From Amoebidium appalachense (Eukaryota > Ichthyosporea), in contig CAVNZM010000009.1 in the NCBI GenBank assembly GCA_963693365.1, forward strand, positions 1,860,001 to 1,924,000: a DNA stretch of 64,000 nucleotides, written 5' to 3'. The position numbers were made by a program, and so were the translations under genes. The notes beneath the pieces are model-generated. The model was not told where the DNA came from. It worked only from the letters and a program-made list of their open reading frames with translations, and did not search any database. The number at the start of each line of letters is the position of its first letter. The stretch's first letter is position 1. Below are positions 1 through 15,511 of this stretch, piece by piece.

Positions 1-1
1 C

Positions 2-79
2 ATGAACATATATCCGGGTGCTGGAAAACGCAGTAGGCCGTCGAATGTGGCTGGGCCTCCGGCAGTGTCCACGCAATAA
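2..79 (+). CDS. Possible C-terminal end of a gene entering from the left
   Basis: An open frame runs from the left edge to TAA at 77-79 (26 codons). It is rich in Pro, Ser, Arg and Gly. An AATAAA hexamer at 75-80 overlaps the stop, as at a compact 3' end. No upstream sequence is available, so the product cannot be named. A chance frame of this length is quite possible; the main support is the stop/poly(A) overlap. Confidence 0.25.
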   Translation: MNIYPGAGKRSRPSNVAGPPAVSTQ

Positions 80-1187
80 AAAGTGTGTAAACCCCCCCTT
101 TATTTTGTTGTCAAAAAAAAGCATAAGCTATCTCTAATATATAGTAAGCTATGAAGCCCAAATACGGAACGACACCCCTCAAACAACAGTTCTTTCCATC
201 AAAGAGCACCCCTATTTCTGGTGTTATCTCTGATCCACACCCGCGCCGCTATCTGCATGCGGAGCTTATGCCCCAGTGGAGAGGTAGAAACACAGTTGCA
301 TGTTCTGTCAATCTACATCTGATTTATTGTGCTCGATTCTCACCTATTTATCTGCCGCAGGCAGATTCCATGAATACAAATCTATCCAAAGGTATTTGCG
401 CATCTGATTGGCAAATACTATGAATACTATAACTTTGACCAATCATATAACGACACGTACATGAACGGAAATCAAACTGCATTCCCCTCATACGGTCCAA
501 CAGAAGACAAACCCGACCACACAGAAAACATGAAAAGCATGCACAACAATCGTCGGATGCGTGCTTTCTTCTCGCTATCGCCAATAGCTAAACAAACTAC
601 GAATACCACACGTGCCTAATGAATAACAGAGGGCAAACAAGAGCATGCCGGACATGCTTATGAAAGATCAATAAAGCACAAATAAACGATCGTACCTATA
701 GACTATGTATGCTATGTGCTCGTGCAACCTGTGTAAACCAAAGATGTGCAACTAATGAAGAATCGTGCTGTGCACGTGCGTGCGAAATGCATATGCCAAC
801 TCGTGCACTATTGTTGTATATTCTGACACACCCTCCCCACCCAAACACACACACCCCACCATCACCTTCTCTCCTTCTTTCCCAACAACAATTTTTCCCA
901 TCCCGACCCTACCCACCACTAGAGCCAGCGCTGAAACGCACACATATACACACCTGTGCACAGAATACCTTTGTGGAAGATTGTGCATTGTTGCAATTTG
1001 AATGCAGTTTTGCAATGTGATCCCGTTGCTTTTGTGCTGATAGGTACGCATGCACATGTGTGGAGGGAATTCGGGAGGGCGGGTGGGGAGGGGGCGGGGG
1101 GAGGGAGGGAGGGGGAAGAGGGGAAGATATATCATATATCACAACAGGATGCCGTTCAAAGTTCCCGTCCAGGTACTTGGTTGATTG
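80..1187. other. Intergenic, no gene seen
   Basis: Mixed-composition sequence with only short, overlapping open frames. None has splice-site support or a recognisable motif. G-rich and C-rich stretches begin after about 830. Confidence 0.5.
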
Positions 1188-1790
1188 TAGAGGCTAGTTA
1201 CTTAGAGCGTTTTTATTTGCCAGCCTCCTCGTGGCCATCGTCTTGCTCACTCCCACACATGTGTGTCCTGACGTCCTGACACACGTGAAAGGATAAATGC
1301 TAATCGACACGTGCGCAGGTTTGTCCAAGCACATGCGCGCACAGGCGCATGCGTGTGTACACACACATAAACACACACACAATCACACACGCACACACGC
1401 ACACGCACACAGCACAGATGCACACACACACAGACACGCACGTACGCACGTACGCGCACACGCGCACACACACACACACACACACACGCACACCCAAACA
1501 CAGTCACGCAGACACTCGGGCACGCACAAGCACACACGCACTTACACCCACACGCCATGAACACACACATACAAAACACGCACACAACACACACACAACA
1601 CACACACACAACACACACACCATAAATGAAAGAACGATGAATGCCACCAGTACTCATATTGTTTGTGTTGATGGCGTTTACCTTGATCATAGACCTAGAA
1701 TTGGTGGGTTGAGTTTTGGTGGGCTGGAACTTATGTTCTCAGTAATTTATCTGTGGCCATGGCAGTGTGTGTTTCTTTCTGTTCAATTAA
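1188..1790 (-). repeat. GT-cored dispersed element, copy 1 (inverted)
   Basis: On the minus strand this block has a unique head (1790-1625), a long degenerate GT/CA core (about 1620-1340) and a tail at 1290-1190 reading 'TTTCACGTGTGT' ... 'GTGTGGGAGTGAGCAAGACG'. The head and tail recur at 28.6-29.4 kb in the opposite orientation, and the tail alone at 10.75-10.85 kb. Unit order head-core-tail is conserved between copies 1 and 3, so this is more than a random microsatellite. No coding capacity is seen. Confidence 0.6.
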
Positions 1791-1899
1791 ATCATTGAGT
1801 AAGGAAACATAGGGACGAGGGATTGTTAAAGTTTCAAAGGATTGTGATAGAAGACCCATCAAAGAGCAAAACTAAACCTGTTAAAACATGTGGTTGGCT

Positions 1900-3273
<1,374 letters not shown>

Positions 3274-3739
3274 CAACTCAGACAAACAAGGACGTACTAG
3301 TCTTTCTGCTCCCTCACACCTTACTCTCACACCACGAATTTGGCACCACACACCTACACGAGTAAGAGGCAACCCCTCCCCCTTCGCCTCATACAAATCC
3401 GTATTCAGGGTTTCATCAAGCTCCAAACCATTACGGTAACTCACACGGAAAAGACTCAGCGATTCCGCGCGTGTGGGGGCTCTGCGGCTCTCTAAACTCT
3501 CCATGTGCGAGCGCAATTGTGCTTTTGCCGTTTCGGCTTGTGCAATTGCACGTGTGGTTGCGTTGTTGATTGTGTTGTTTGCGTTTACAAAACCCTCAGA
3601 AATGATTGCTTGGGCTTCTTGGGTAGTTTCCTGAAACTTGTCTGTGGCCTCATTTACTGTGTGCAGTGCACTATTCAACGCCCCAAGTGCAGCTGCCTGC
3701 ACCTTGACTACTGGCTTGGTCATGATCGGTGGGTTTAAT

Positions 3740-4700
3740 ATGCATTCAACCTGCCTATATGACTAGGATGTAAAAACTAGCTATACAAGACTGCTTCGAA
3801 CTAGTTGGGGCCTTCGTATGTTTCTGCTCGTTTATCGACATAGTCGGCCACATGAGTCCTTTGCATACCATGCGATGTGCGGCCGCCGCCTATCATTGGC
3901 CCTGGCGAGCTTTGGGCGGTCGTTGAAATCACGGCGAACCACTGTTTTGTCTGGGAAAGAGATCGAAATACTAAACATAGGGGGTCTAAACTGACCAGAT
4001 AAACCCGATTACTCGTCCTACTATGTATAGGACCCCTTGGTGCGCTAACATAATCCCGAAAAATGACCGAGGTCAGTATGTTAAGATTTTTGAAAATCGG
4101 CGTCGACGTTATGTTGTGCGTGGAGTATGTTATGCGTGGACACATACTGTACATAAAACACTACTGCTGATTTACATCATAGACTCATTCATTCATAGTA
4201 TCCGATTTTCATACTTTATCCCCCAGGACGGTCGGAATATCCACATGTTCAGCCAATATCGACACCATCTATCAGTGGTTGGTCAGATACACATCAAGGG
4301 AATTCCCTTGATCTGTATTTGAGTATCAGTGTGTGTGTGTGTGTGTGTCACGGTGTATCTGTGTGTGTGTGTCCTCCATGTGATTCCCTCCATGTTATTC
4401 CCTTCGATTGGTCCCTCTGATTCTTTCACCAGAGGTAGTGATTCACACTTCTTGAGATGCCGGGCATCACTGAGGCAATGGATTACGTAAACACACGAAG
4501 TCTCTAAACGACTTAGTGTTGGAGCACCGTACGGAAGGCTTACGTGAATAGCAAGAGGTTTGCCATTGATCTGTGCTAGCTAGATTCTGTTTTTTAATTT
4601 TGTTTGTTTTCTCGACGGTCTACACTACCTCGTTGTGCTAAAATAAATGGCATCTACACAAATTTTCTCTGAGACTCTCCCTCTTCCTCCTTGTGCGTAT
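3740..4700. other. Intergenic with part of a dispersed palindromic repeat
   Basis: No gene is seen. Positions 4066-4156 carry motifs shared with 2551-2622, including 'GTCCACGCATAACATAC' in inverted orientation. The rest is unique sequence with short frames only. Confidence 0.5.
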
Positions 4701-4734
4701 ACTCCCTCCGTTTGCGCATTATAAATTACTAAGA

Positions 4735-5215
<481 letters not shown>

Positions 5216-6235
5216 CCGAGTTAGCGTGCACAAATGTCTATAGATCTGGGTACACCTTACCACCTACTACTACGGCTCGAGTTAATATGACTCAGTGTCC
5301 CTTTTTTACCTCTCTGTTTTACTGTGAGTGAAGCTATTGGTTACTGAACAATTCATAGAAGTGCTTTGATTGGCCCTACTTAGTCTAGCTAGGTTCGTTG
5401 CAATTAATAAATTACCTGAGTACATGCCACACCACCATGAGAATCGACTAATATATTAGATTTAGCGATGTTTCTTATAAAGATGAAGTTAGCCTATGAT
5501 ACATACGTGCACCGTAGTTGAGGTGGACCGCTGTGAGTAAGTTGGTTGAGAGGTTCAATTAAAGCTGAAGCCTAAAGATGATGCGTGCCGGTTGCAAACA
5601 AATAGTCCGGAGGGCGCGAATAATTTCAGTGGTTTCCGAATATGGAGTGGTGTAAAGACCGCAGAGACCGGCCAACTCCCACTCATTGTGCTTGTTTGTT
5701 GTCTAGACCATAACACCTCTGTGTCACTCTGCTTTCCCGTACAAAGCTTGAAAGTGACACAAAACAACACTCAGAGAAGAAAGCAGGCCCTTCGTGCAAC
5801 TGCAACAGCATCAACCACGTGCAAGCTTTGGGTTGTAAGCACCTATCATGCGGGGCCTACATCCATGCACAATATTGGGTCAATTGCCAGCATCACAGTG
5901 TCTCAGTACACCTCCCGACTCCCACTTGCACCCCCCCTTCCCCCCTCCTCGCGGGCCTCCCCCTCCCCACACACACACATATATAGTCAACCCATTGACT
6001 ACTTCCCTATTTATGGCTTTCTATCCAAACCTTAGTTAGGTCATCAGCTCATGTCATCCCCATATCCGCCTATCTTCAGTTACTTGGTTATATCCACGAT
6101 CAGTTCTGTGCATATTATTTAGGACCCCCCCAGCTACCCCCGCTCCCCCTCCCCCCGTTCCCCTCCCCCGGCCCTCCGTCCCCACCAACCCTCTCTTCTC
6201 ATAGCCAACCCCATGCATTAACAGAGTATATCTTT
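5216..6235. other. Intergenic, no gene seen
   Basis: Unique sequence with frames of at most about 147 codons. These have no family motif and no convincing splice sites. C-rich stretches lie at 5930-5970 and 6125-6180. Confidence 0.45.
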
Positions 6236-6780
6236 AAAATTTGAATGATGTTCAATGATTCCAATGTTTTAGATCTTTAGCTATCCCGTGCCGTGACGAC
6301 GGTCCCTATGATCTTGAACTCAGCTACAAGGATGTGCCTGCACAAGCAATGGTTACCAGTTCCTTAGTAAATCCCCCCCCCCCCCCCCCCCCCTCCCCCC
6401 CCCCCTCCCCCCCCCCCCCCCCCCCCCCCCCCAGGCATGCTCCCCACACTCCCCCCCCCCTCCCCCCCCCTCTTCCCCCGGTTTTCCAGAACCCCCCCTT
6501 ACCGCCCGCCCCGTTCGTCAGGAACGCGCCCCCACCCCGTCCCCCACTAATTCCTCCCATTATGTCACCAACCACATGCATAGAGTTAAATCTATTATTT
6601 TGAATGATGTTCTATTCCATTCATTTAGATCTTTACAGTGTTCCTTCTAAATTCAGTTACAAGTATGTACCTGCACAAGCAATCGTTATCTCCCCCCCCT
6701 CCCCCCCATCCCCCTCCCAGGAACGCCTCCCACCCTCCCTCCCCCCTCCCCCCTCCCCCATCGCGTGCGCACAAACTTTG
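6236..6780 (+). repeat. Imperfect tandem duplication, unit about 360 bp
   Basis: 'TTTGAATGATGTTC' then 'TTTAGATCTTTA' then 'CCTGCACAAGCAAT' followed by a C-tract occurs at 6240-6375 and again at 6600-6700, in the same order and spacing. The two units differ mainly in C-tract length. Confidence 0.65.
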
Positions 6781-7100
6781 GTTCATATCCATATATGGCG
6801 TTTACGCTGTACATGTTTGCTCGAGGCACAGAGGGACCAATCTCAGGTATGGGGTTTTATTCGGTATACTCCTTTAGCGTTATATATTTACGTCGGCTCC
6901 CCCACTCCGCCACACCGGTGGCTGTGAGTTGGCGGTGTGACAGACGGGTACCTACAGTAGTTCCTGTTGTGTGATCGATCAGGCCGCGCGTTGAACAGCG
7001 TAAACAATTTATTTTACACAAAGTCAGTTTTTGATTGGTTTCTATTTAAAGCCACAAGCAACGTGCCCATCCATTGGTTGGTGTAAAAAATAGCATATTT

Positions 7101-7235
7101 GGAATGTGCCAGGGGTGATTGTGAGTGGTAGCTGTGTTTCTAAACCTCGCGAGCCTACGTTTTCGATTGGCTGCTTTTCACGCAGTGTTTCCGCTCGCAA
7201 GTATATAAAGAGCCCAGTGGCAGTTCCACCTCGTC
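7101..7235 (+). promoter_or_regulatory. POT1 core promoter
   Basis: Shows GGAATGTGCC at 7101-7110, an inverted CCAAT box (ATTGG) at 7166-7170 and TATATAAAG at 7202-7210. The probable start region is near 7230-7235 (CCTCGTCCAG). The same three elements with nearly the same spacing stand before the other two POT copies, where ATTGG to TATA is 35-36 bp. This shared architecture is the evidence. Factor identities are inference. Confidence 0.75.
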
Positions 7236-7441
7236 CAGAAAAACGCACAAGTCGTTAGCGCATGCCTTGGCGCAAACAATTGCGGTCGGCTGCAGGGCAT
7301 ATAACTGTTACTCTGAGGGCCGATAAGTAACGATTCGTTTTTCGCTCTTGAGACTTTTTTGAGTCGGTGGTTATCGACTTTCGCACAGCTGCAGGCATAA
7401 CAGTATATTAATCTATCGTACGCGTACGTACAGTGTCGAAG

Positions 7442-9244
7442 ATGGCCGTCAGCAAAATGTGGTCCGTGTGCATCTTCATCCTCGTGGTGGAGATGATGGA
7501 GCGCATGACCTACTACACCTTCAGTGGCGCCCAGCGCAACCAGCTGATGATGTGGTTTAGCAGCTCGCAGTCCATCGCCATCAACTCGGCCTTCACCGTC
7601 ATGTCCTACGCCGTGTGCATCTTTGGCGGCTGGCTGGCCGACGCAAAGCTCGGCCGCTACTGGACCATTGTTGTGTTTGCGTCCATCTACTGCATCGGCG
7701 TGACTATGTCTGCTACCGCTGCGTGGCCGACGTTCAACAACGAAGCGCTCTACCTTTTGGGTGTCTTTGCCTTCATTGCGGTGGGAACAGGCGGCATCAA
7801 GCCCAACATCAGCAGTTTTGGCGGTGACCAGTTCGATGCAAGCAACCCCGAGGAGGCCAAGGAGCAGGAGAAGTTCTTCTCGTACTTCTACATGATGATC
7901 AATATTGGCGCCGCTGTGTCCTACGGCTACTTGGTCACTCTCGCCACAAACGGCCAGGCCCCAGCCATCCCCCAGGAGTATGGCTTCTTCTCTGCCTACA
8001 TGATTGCGGCCGGGGGCATGTTCATTGCTTTGGTGATTTTCCTCTCCGGCACCCCAAGGTACATCCGCAAGGCAGCCAGCGGTGACTCCCTGTGTGGTGC
8101 CGCCTACTATGTTTGGCACGGGGCAAGGCGCAGTGTGAGGGGTGCCGTGGCCCTCATTGGCTGGACTACGGCGTTTGCTTTCATCATTTTCTCTATCGCC
8201 TCTGCCTTTGCTCCCGATAGCATGGCCTACCCCATGGCCTATGCCTCTCTGGCCCTAGCCAGCGTGTGTGTCGTGTGCCTGTGTGTGGCCCACCTCAACA
8301 ACGAGTTCCTTAACGGTATCCCCGACCACCCGTCCGGCATGCTTAGTCTCTCCGAGGCCAAAGATTTCTTTGCCGTGGTTCCAACCATTCTCGTTGCCAA
8401 CGTGTGCTTCAATATCGTCTACAACAACATGTCCGGCCCGTTCACCGTCCAGGCCTGCCAGATGGACCTTCGGGTCGGGTCGAGTCAGATCAACGGCGCT
8501 TTCTTTAACGTAGCCGACTGCCTGGCCATTGTTGTTTTCACGCCCATTTTGGAAATGTTCGTGTTCCCCTTTGTTGCCCGCATGAAGGGCTCTGCCGTCA
8601 CCCGCAACCAGAAGCTCATTGCCGGCTTCGTCATGGCCGCCGCATCCATGGCCGTGGCTGCAGCAGTCGAGTATGCCCGCCAGGCAGCGGCCATTCTTCC
8701 GCTGAGCGACCCCAACAACATCTCCAACTGTGCCGGCAACCCCGCCACCAACCCCGTGGCCATGTCCGACATCAGCGGCTTCATCATGTTTGTGCCCTTC
8801 TCCATGGTCGGCATTGCCGAGATCCTCATCAACCCCGTGCTGATCTACTTCAGCTACGACCAGGTGCCCCTGCGCGTCCGCTCCCTGGCCTCGGCCTTCA
8901 ACATGCTCTCTACCGGCGCCATTTCCAGCGGCTTCACCACCTGCATCACGCTGCTCATGGGCAGCTACCTGGGCGCAAACGACAACCTGAATGACGGCGG
9001 CCACGTGCAGTACTTCTACTTCCTCGGCCTGGCCGTGGCGCTGGCCGGCATTCCCCTCGTCCTGCTCACGTCCAGTGCCTATGTGGAGAAATCGTTTTCC
9101 GACCCCAACTCTGCCACGGGCACGGAGAGCATTGCTCCCGGTGTAGCTTTATCGACGTACACGCAGGAAAGTGCAATGGACAAGACCGATAAGGCGGAGA
9201 GCTTTATGGTGCCGGGTGCCATGGGTGGGGCTAAGGATGTCTAA
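7442..9244 (+). CDS. Proton-coupled oligopeptide transporter, POT/PTR (SLC15-like), copy 1
   Basis: An intronless 600-aa membrane protein of the major facilitator superfamily, POT/PTR branch. This family imports di- and tripeptides (in some members nitrate or other solutes) with protons across the plasma or endolysosomal membrane. The N-terminus carries the family proton-coupling motif ExxER..YY (E17, E20, R21, Y24, Y25). GTGGIKPNISSFGGDQF and FYMMINIGA match the two POT signature regions. Many hydrophobic helices fit about 12 transmembrane segments, and a polar tail of about 45 residues follows the last one. The start is ATG 7442 (A at -3, G at +4); a GTG nine bases upstream is in frame but not a likely eukaryotic start. 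The stop is TAA. It is GC-rich and has close copies at 26.2 and 33.1 kb. The substrate is not predictable from sequence. Confidence 0.93.
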   Translation: MAVSKMWSVCIFILVVEMMERMTYYTFSGAQRNQLMMWFSSSQSIAINSAFTVMSYAVCIFGGWLADAKLGRYWTIVVFASIYCIGVTMSATAAWPTFNNEALYLLGVFAFIAVGTGGIKPNISSFGGDQFDASNPEEAKEQEKFFSYFYMMINIGAAVSYGYLVTLATNGQAPAIPQEYGFFSAYMIAAGGMFIALVIFLSGTPRYIRKAASGDSLCGAAYYVWHGARRSVRGAVALIGWTTAFAFIIFSIASAFAPDSMAYPMAYASLALASVCVVCLCVAHLNNEFLNGIPDHPSGMLSLSEAKDFFAVVPTILVANVCFNIVYNNMSGPFTVQACQMDLRVGSSQINGAFFNVADCLAIVVFTPILEMFVFPFVARMKGSAVTRNQKLIAGFVMAAASMAVAAAVEYARQAAAILPLSDPNNISNCAGNPATNPVAMSDISGFIMFVPFSMVGIAEILINPVLIYFSYDQVPLRVRSLASAFNMLSTGAISSGFTTCITLLMGSYLGANDNLNDGGHVQYFYFLGLAVALAGIPLVLLTSSAYVEKSFSDPNSATGTESIAPGVALSTYTQESAMDKTDKAESFMVPGAMGGAKDV

Positions 9245-9279
9245 ACCAAGGAGTTCCTAGTTACGAAACTATAGAAAGT

Positions 9280-9298
9280 GGTATACTTCGTATGGTAC
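9280..9298 (+). promoter_or_regulatory. Conserved 3'-UTR box of the POT copies
   Basis: A 'GGTATACTTCGTATGGTA' block about 40 bp after the stop is repeated with one or two changes after POT2 (28110-28128) and POT3 (34933-34950), while sequence around it is less conserved. It may be an mRNA stability or 3'-end element. An AATAAA at 9534-9539 could be the POT1 poly(A) signal. Confidence 0.4.
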
Positions 9299-9589
9299 AG
9301 GCAATTATCTTTTTTCTTTTTTCGCACGAATGTCTTTTGCATGAGTTGATATTTTGAACAGCTACATAGTATTGGACACTCGGTTTCACCGGAGATGTTG
9401 CGTACAGAAATAGGTACCCCATGAGCTGCTCGTGAGTCAATAAGAATAGGCTATCTTTGCTTGAATATGACTCGTACACGTATGATAAAACGCACCGGAG
9501 ATCAAATTCCAAATCACAGGTCTCGAAACAGCTAATAAATAGTCAACTTTACCCAAAAGCCATTGATCCCTCCCACCTTCTCCTCCAGC

Positions 9590-10339
<750 letters not shown>

Positions 10340-10437
10340 CAAGTGTGGTATCGGAACAATGGAAAACACACTGACCGCATCAAATCATCGGTGCCGTATA
10401 ACAAAACCTTTGAGGTTAGTAGCTGCGTGCATTCCAG

Positions 10438-10850
<413 letters not shown>

Positions 10851-10880
<30 letters not shown>

Positions 10881-11411
10881 CGGCCACGCCCCCCCCGCCC
10901 CCTCTCCTTTACACTCCACATGAGCACATGCATTTCCACCAGCACCAAAACGACGGGATCGCATTACATATAACTACACTGCATAATATGATTAGTGCAC
11001 ACGGCTTCGTCATTTTTGCCTCAAAGTTTGTCCACTGTTGGCCGACGCCAGAAGAAGGTTGTTATGACCAGAGAGCTCAGTGCGTTATTATATTTATTAC
11101 ACACGGCCACGCTGCCACACACTGCACATTATTGCAAGAAAACCAAAATAAGATAAAACAATAATAGGCTCGGCCATTCAATAGCCGAGCGATGCAATCA
11201 CATTTTCCACATCCTCTCAGTCAAAACTAACGTTGTTAGCTGTTAACGACTATATTGGTGCATCTAACTATAGTCAGGGGGTGTGAATACCGGGGTGCTA
11301 ATAAGTCGTAGACATGCATGATGCTTTTTTGTCGTTTCCATTAAATATGGATATTTACCACATATGGTTATTTGCCGGACCATATATGGTAATTTGCCGG
11401 ACCAAAAATGG
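10851..11411. other. Intergenic downstream of MRI1
   Basis: No gene is seen. A perfect 7-bp hairpin (GCTCGGC / GCCGAGC, 9-nt loop) lies at 11168-11190. TTTATT at 11093-11098 is AATAAA on the minus strand and could end the MRI1 transcript. A short direct repeat ('ATATGGTTATTTGCCGGACC' and variants) lies at 11360-11412, next to the MRI1 stop. Confidence 0.4.
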
Positions 11412-11527
11412 TTATTGGTGGGCGGCAAGGAATGATGGCATGTCAAACACGTCGGAGCCCGGCGCCTTGTTGACGATACCCTTCTCTGTGATGATGCCTG
11501 TATGCATGTGTGTGTGTGTGTGCGTAC

Positions 11528-11581
<54 letters not shown>

Positions 11582-11740
11582 ACGTGCAGAGAAAGTGGTG
11601 GATTGTCTTCTCGTGCATGTGCAAGTATGGGTGTGAGGTGCTAGTATGTGTTGTGAACGGTGTCGCGAAAAAGGGCCACGTGTGGGCGGGAGATAAGGTG
11701 GGTGAGACAGGGACGGGCAGGGGGGGGGGGGGGGGGAGGG

Positions 11741-11790
<50 letters not shown>

Positions 11791-12250
11791 GGGGGGGATA
11801 TGTGCGAGGTTGGGGGGGGGGGGGAGGGGGGGGTTAGAATGTGGTACCGTAGTACAAAGTATAGACCTACAAACATAACATAATACGCGCTCAACATAAT
11901 ACGCGCTCACGGATTATGCAATATAAGTAGGGCTCATCCTTCGCGTGGTGGCGACGGCGGCCATGGGGCTCAGGGGGGGGGGGGAAGGGGGGGGGGGGAT
12001 AAGAGGCGTATTAGAACACTGAGCAACAAAGAGAAAGGGGCACAATCTACTCTGGTTGTCCGGACTCATCAAAAAATGGGACAGAAGGTGGGGGGGGGGG
12101 GGGGGGGTTTGAATGCGTCAAAAAGTACGAAGTACACAAGAACAAACGGATAACACGATGCAGAATGCAAGCCATACATAAAGAGTATGCATAATAAGCA
12201 GAGCCCATCCTCAGGGGGGGCCCACGTCATCCACAGTACCCGAGTTTCGA

Positions 12251-12296
<46 letters not shown>

Positions 12297-14014
12297 GGGG
12301 GCAGCCAATCCAACTGTCTGCGTACCGCCGCATCCGATTCACTTTCCCGTTCTTCTTTGGTTTCCTCACGCCATTGTGGTTTTTCCCCTCCTCCTCACCC
12401 CCCCCCTCCCCCAACCCCTTCCGCTTTTTTTTCCTGTCTCCCTCAATAATCTAAAAGCCTGCTTGGAGAAACGAAGAAATGGGGAAGGGAGTGAGATTTT
12501 ACCCGTGATCAGGGATGCGGGGGTGACATCGAATGATGGGTTCCATACACCGATACCAGGGGCAGCAACCCGTTGGCCGTTAACACACGTCAACTCATCG
12601 GCTGGTCTCTCCTCGATCACAATCGCACTGCCTGGGGTGGGTGGTTAAGGTGAGTATACACGCTGGTTCTTTAGCGTTGTGGGAAGAAAATGGCCAAGAG
12701 ATTTAAAGAATGCACAGGCAACATGGCAGGAGTCGGTAGGAGTGTCGGTGGGAGTCACATGGATACGTTTTGATAAGAAATGCTCGATGGCGTCACGTAA
12801 AGACGTTACACCCGTATTGCTTTCACCAAGTTATGCACGTGTATTGTATTTGTGCGTCCAGGCGCGCCTGTGTATGTGCATCCATGCACGTGTGCATACA
12901 TGCTCGATCGTGTGTAAATGCACCTGTGACGTGTGCATACATGCTCGATCGTGTGTACATGCACCTGCATGCACGTGTAGACATTTGTGTACATGTGTGG
13001 GAGTGTGGAAGGGGATGGCAGGCGGGCGAGATAGGGGCAAGCAGCAACGATTCAGATAGGTGAGTGGGTTGGTCGGCGTGGTGGTGATGCTAGTGGTGCT
13101 GGCAGTGCTGGTGGTGGTGGTGGTGGTGGGGGGGGGGGGGGGGGGGGGAAGGAGGGGAGGAGGGTGGGGGGATGGGGTGGGGGGGGGGGGGAATATTGGG
13201 TACCTGAGGGCAAAGTGCAGTCGATGGATGTGATTGGTGCGGCCACGTAGAAGGGCACATTGTGGTACTTGGCTGCTATGGCCAGCTGGTACGTGCCTGG
13301 GGGGATATGCCAATTAGCATCGAGATAAAGTCTATTAGCATCGAGATATATCAATTAGCATCGGGATATATCGATTAGCATCGAAATATACTTATCAGCA
13401 TCGAGATATATCGATTAGCATCGAGATATGCACAGGGTATGCCTTTTCTTCAGACCTTCTTATTATCAAATAATTATAGACCGTAACCCTTCCTTCCTTT
13501 AACAGGCATATACACAGAAACACAGCATTCTGCCCGGGGAGAAGCGCGCCCGGGGGTAGGAGGAGGACGAGGACGGGGGGGGGGCTGACCTAGGCTACAT
13601 CTATTGACTGACTGGAAGGAGGGTAATATGTAGACGGGAGACTACATGTGGAGAAGAAACACCGAAAGCGAAGAACAAAACCTTGTTTGCACCAAAAAAA
13701 AAATTGGTTTGGAAGGGACAGGGAGGGGTGGAGGAGGGAAGTGTATGGCGAGGCAGGGCCACCGGGGGGAAAGAGGGGGGGCGGGGGGACGGGCAAGGGA
13801 AGGAGGGGGGGGGGGGGGGAGGGGGGGGGTGGATATATACCAACTTTGTTTGCGGTATCTCCGTTAGCCACCACACGGTCAGCGCCCACCACCACGGCAG
13901 TGACCCCCTTCTGACTCATCAGAAAGCTGGCCATGGAGTCTGTGACCAGGGTCGAGGGTATTCTCTCGTAGACTAGCTCGTATGCTGTCAGCCTCGCACC
14001 TGCAAATGGATGTC

Positions 14015-14056
<42 letters not shown>

Positions 14057-14826
14057 GTTAGGATTCACACAGACCTGAGAAGTGTCTTGCAAAACCAGCA
14101 TATGTCTCCTTTGCCCCCCCCCTCCCCCCCCCCCAAAAAAAGCTCTTCCCCCCTGGCCCCTTCACAGGCTTTTGCACAGGAACACACCTACCTGTTCTCC
14201 CTCCCCCCCCCCCCCTCCCCCGCTTTCTTACACGCACACACACACAATCACCCACCCAAAGATACCCTCGCATTATCATAGTACCCACAAGTCCTAAATT
14301 TGCACTCGCCCGTCATCGTATCTCCACTAGTCTTCACAACGCGCCCTGCACCCACCCTGGTTGTATGGTCTTGTCTCGGTGCAGAATGCATGCGTCAGGC
14401 GGCCGCTGGCATGAAGACTACGGATAACACCCAAGGCAGTGCCGTAGCCTGCCGTAGCAAGTGACCCTATGGATGAAAAATTGAGCAAGATGGGGGTTTT
14501 GTACGGGAGCAGATGGAAATTTGTATATCTAAACAGGCAGGTATAAACCCAAAAAGGGCGGGGGAAGGGGGGGGGGGGGGGGGGGGGGAGGTTCTAAACG
14601 AGACGATTGATTGTTTCGAACACACTCATCGCCAACCACAGAATTTATGTTCAAAATTCTTCACATGATGGAATTATGTTGACAGCCTTTTGACTAATGC
14701 ACATTTGTCATGTGTGTTTGTGTGTGTGTGTGTGTGTGTTTCTGTGTGTGTCTGTGTGTGTCTGTGTTTGTGTGCATGTGCGTCTGCTTGTGCGCGCGTG
14801 CTCTCGCTCTCTTTCTCTCTCTTTGC

Positions 14827-14880
<54 letters not shown>

Positions 14881-14979
14881 TGTGTCTATGTGTGTGTGTG
14901 CATGTGCATGTGTTTGTGCGCGCGTGCTCTCTCTCCCTGAGTGTGTGTATGTATGTATGTGTGTGTGTGTGTGTGTGTA

Positions 14980-15058
<79 letters not shown>

Positions 15059-15479
15059 TGCTCACCAGTGTTGCAATGTGTAAGCACGTGGATGGGCTCC
15101 CCTTCCTTGGCCCCCTGTGAGCAGAATGTATCTAGTCTCGTTTTCTGGTTCATTGCTAGTCGTTATATGTACCAGAATGTACCAGAAACCAGAAACCAAA
15201 GTGCAGGGGAAATAAATAGACGGCCAAAATAGCGCATACCGTCCTGCCGTAGCCATAAGGGAACACAGAGATAAACGGAGTAGGTGGCAGGGACGGAGGA
15301 AGAAAGGAGTCATTCAAGAAGTAATAGTCTTTTGTTCTATACGAGACACGATGCATGTCGTTACGTCTTTTACTGTCAGCCTGCGTGTGCTGTGCTGGCA
15401 ACACATGTGCCTGCCGTGTGTAGATGTGTGTCTTTGTGTATATGTAAATGTCGAACATTTGTCCTTGGGTGACGAGCCC

Positions 15480-15511
<32 letters not shown>

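Noticed and set aside
7433-7441. GTG start nine bases upstream of the POT1 ATG (same in POT2)
   Set aside because: Non-ATG start is unlikely in a nuclear gene when an in-frame ATG with good context follows at once.
7178-8119. Long minus-strand frames inside the POT genes (also 8255-9004, 26166-27128, 33244-33969)
   Set aside because: Antisense shadows of GC-rich coding sequence; the same frame recurs in each POT copy only because the sense strand is conserved.
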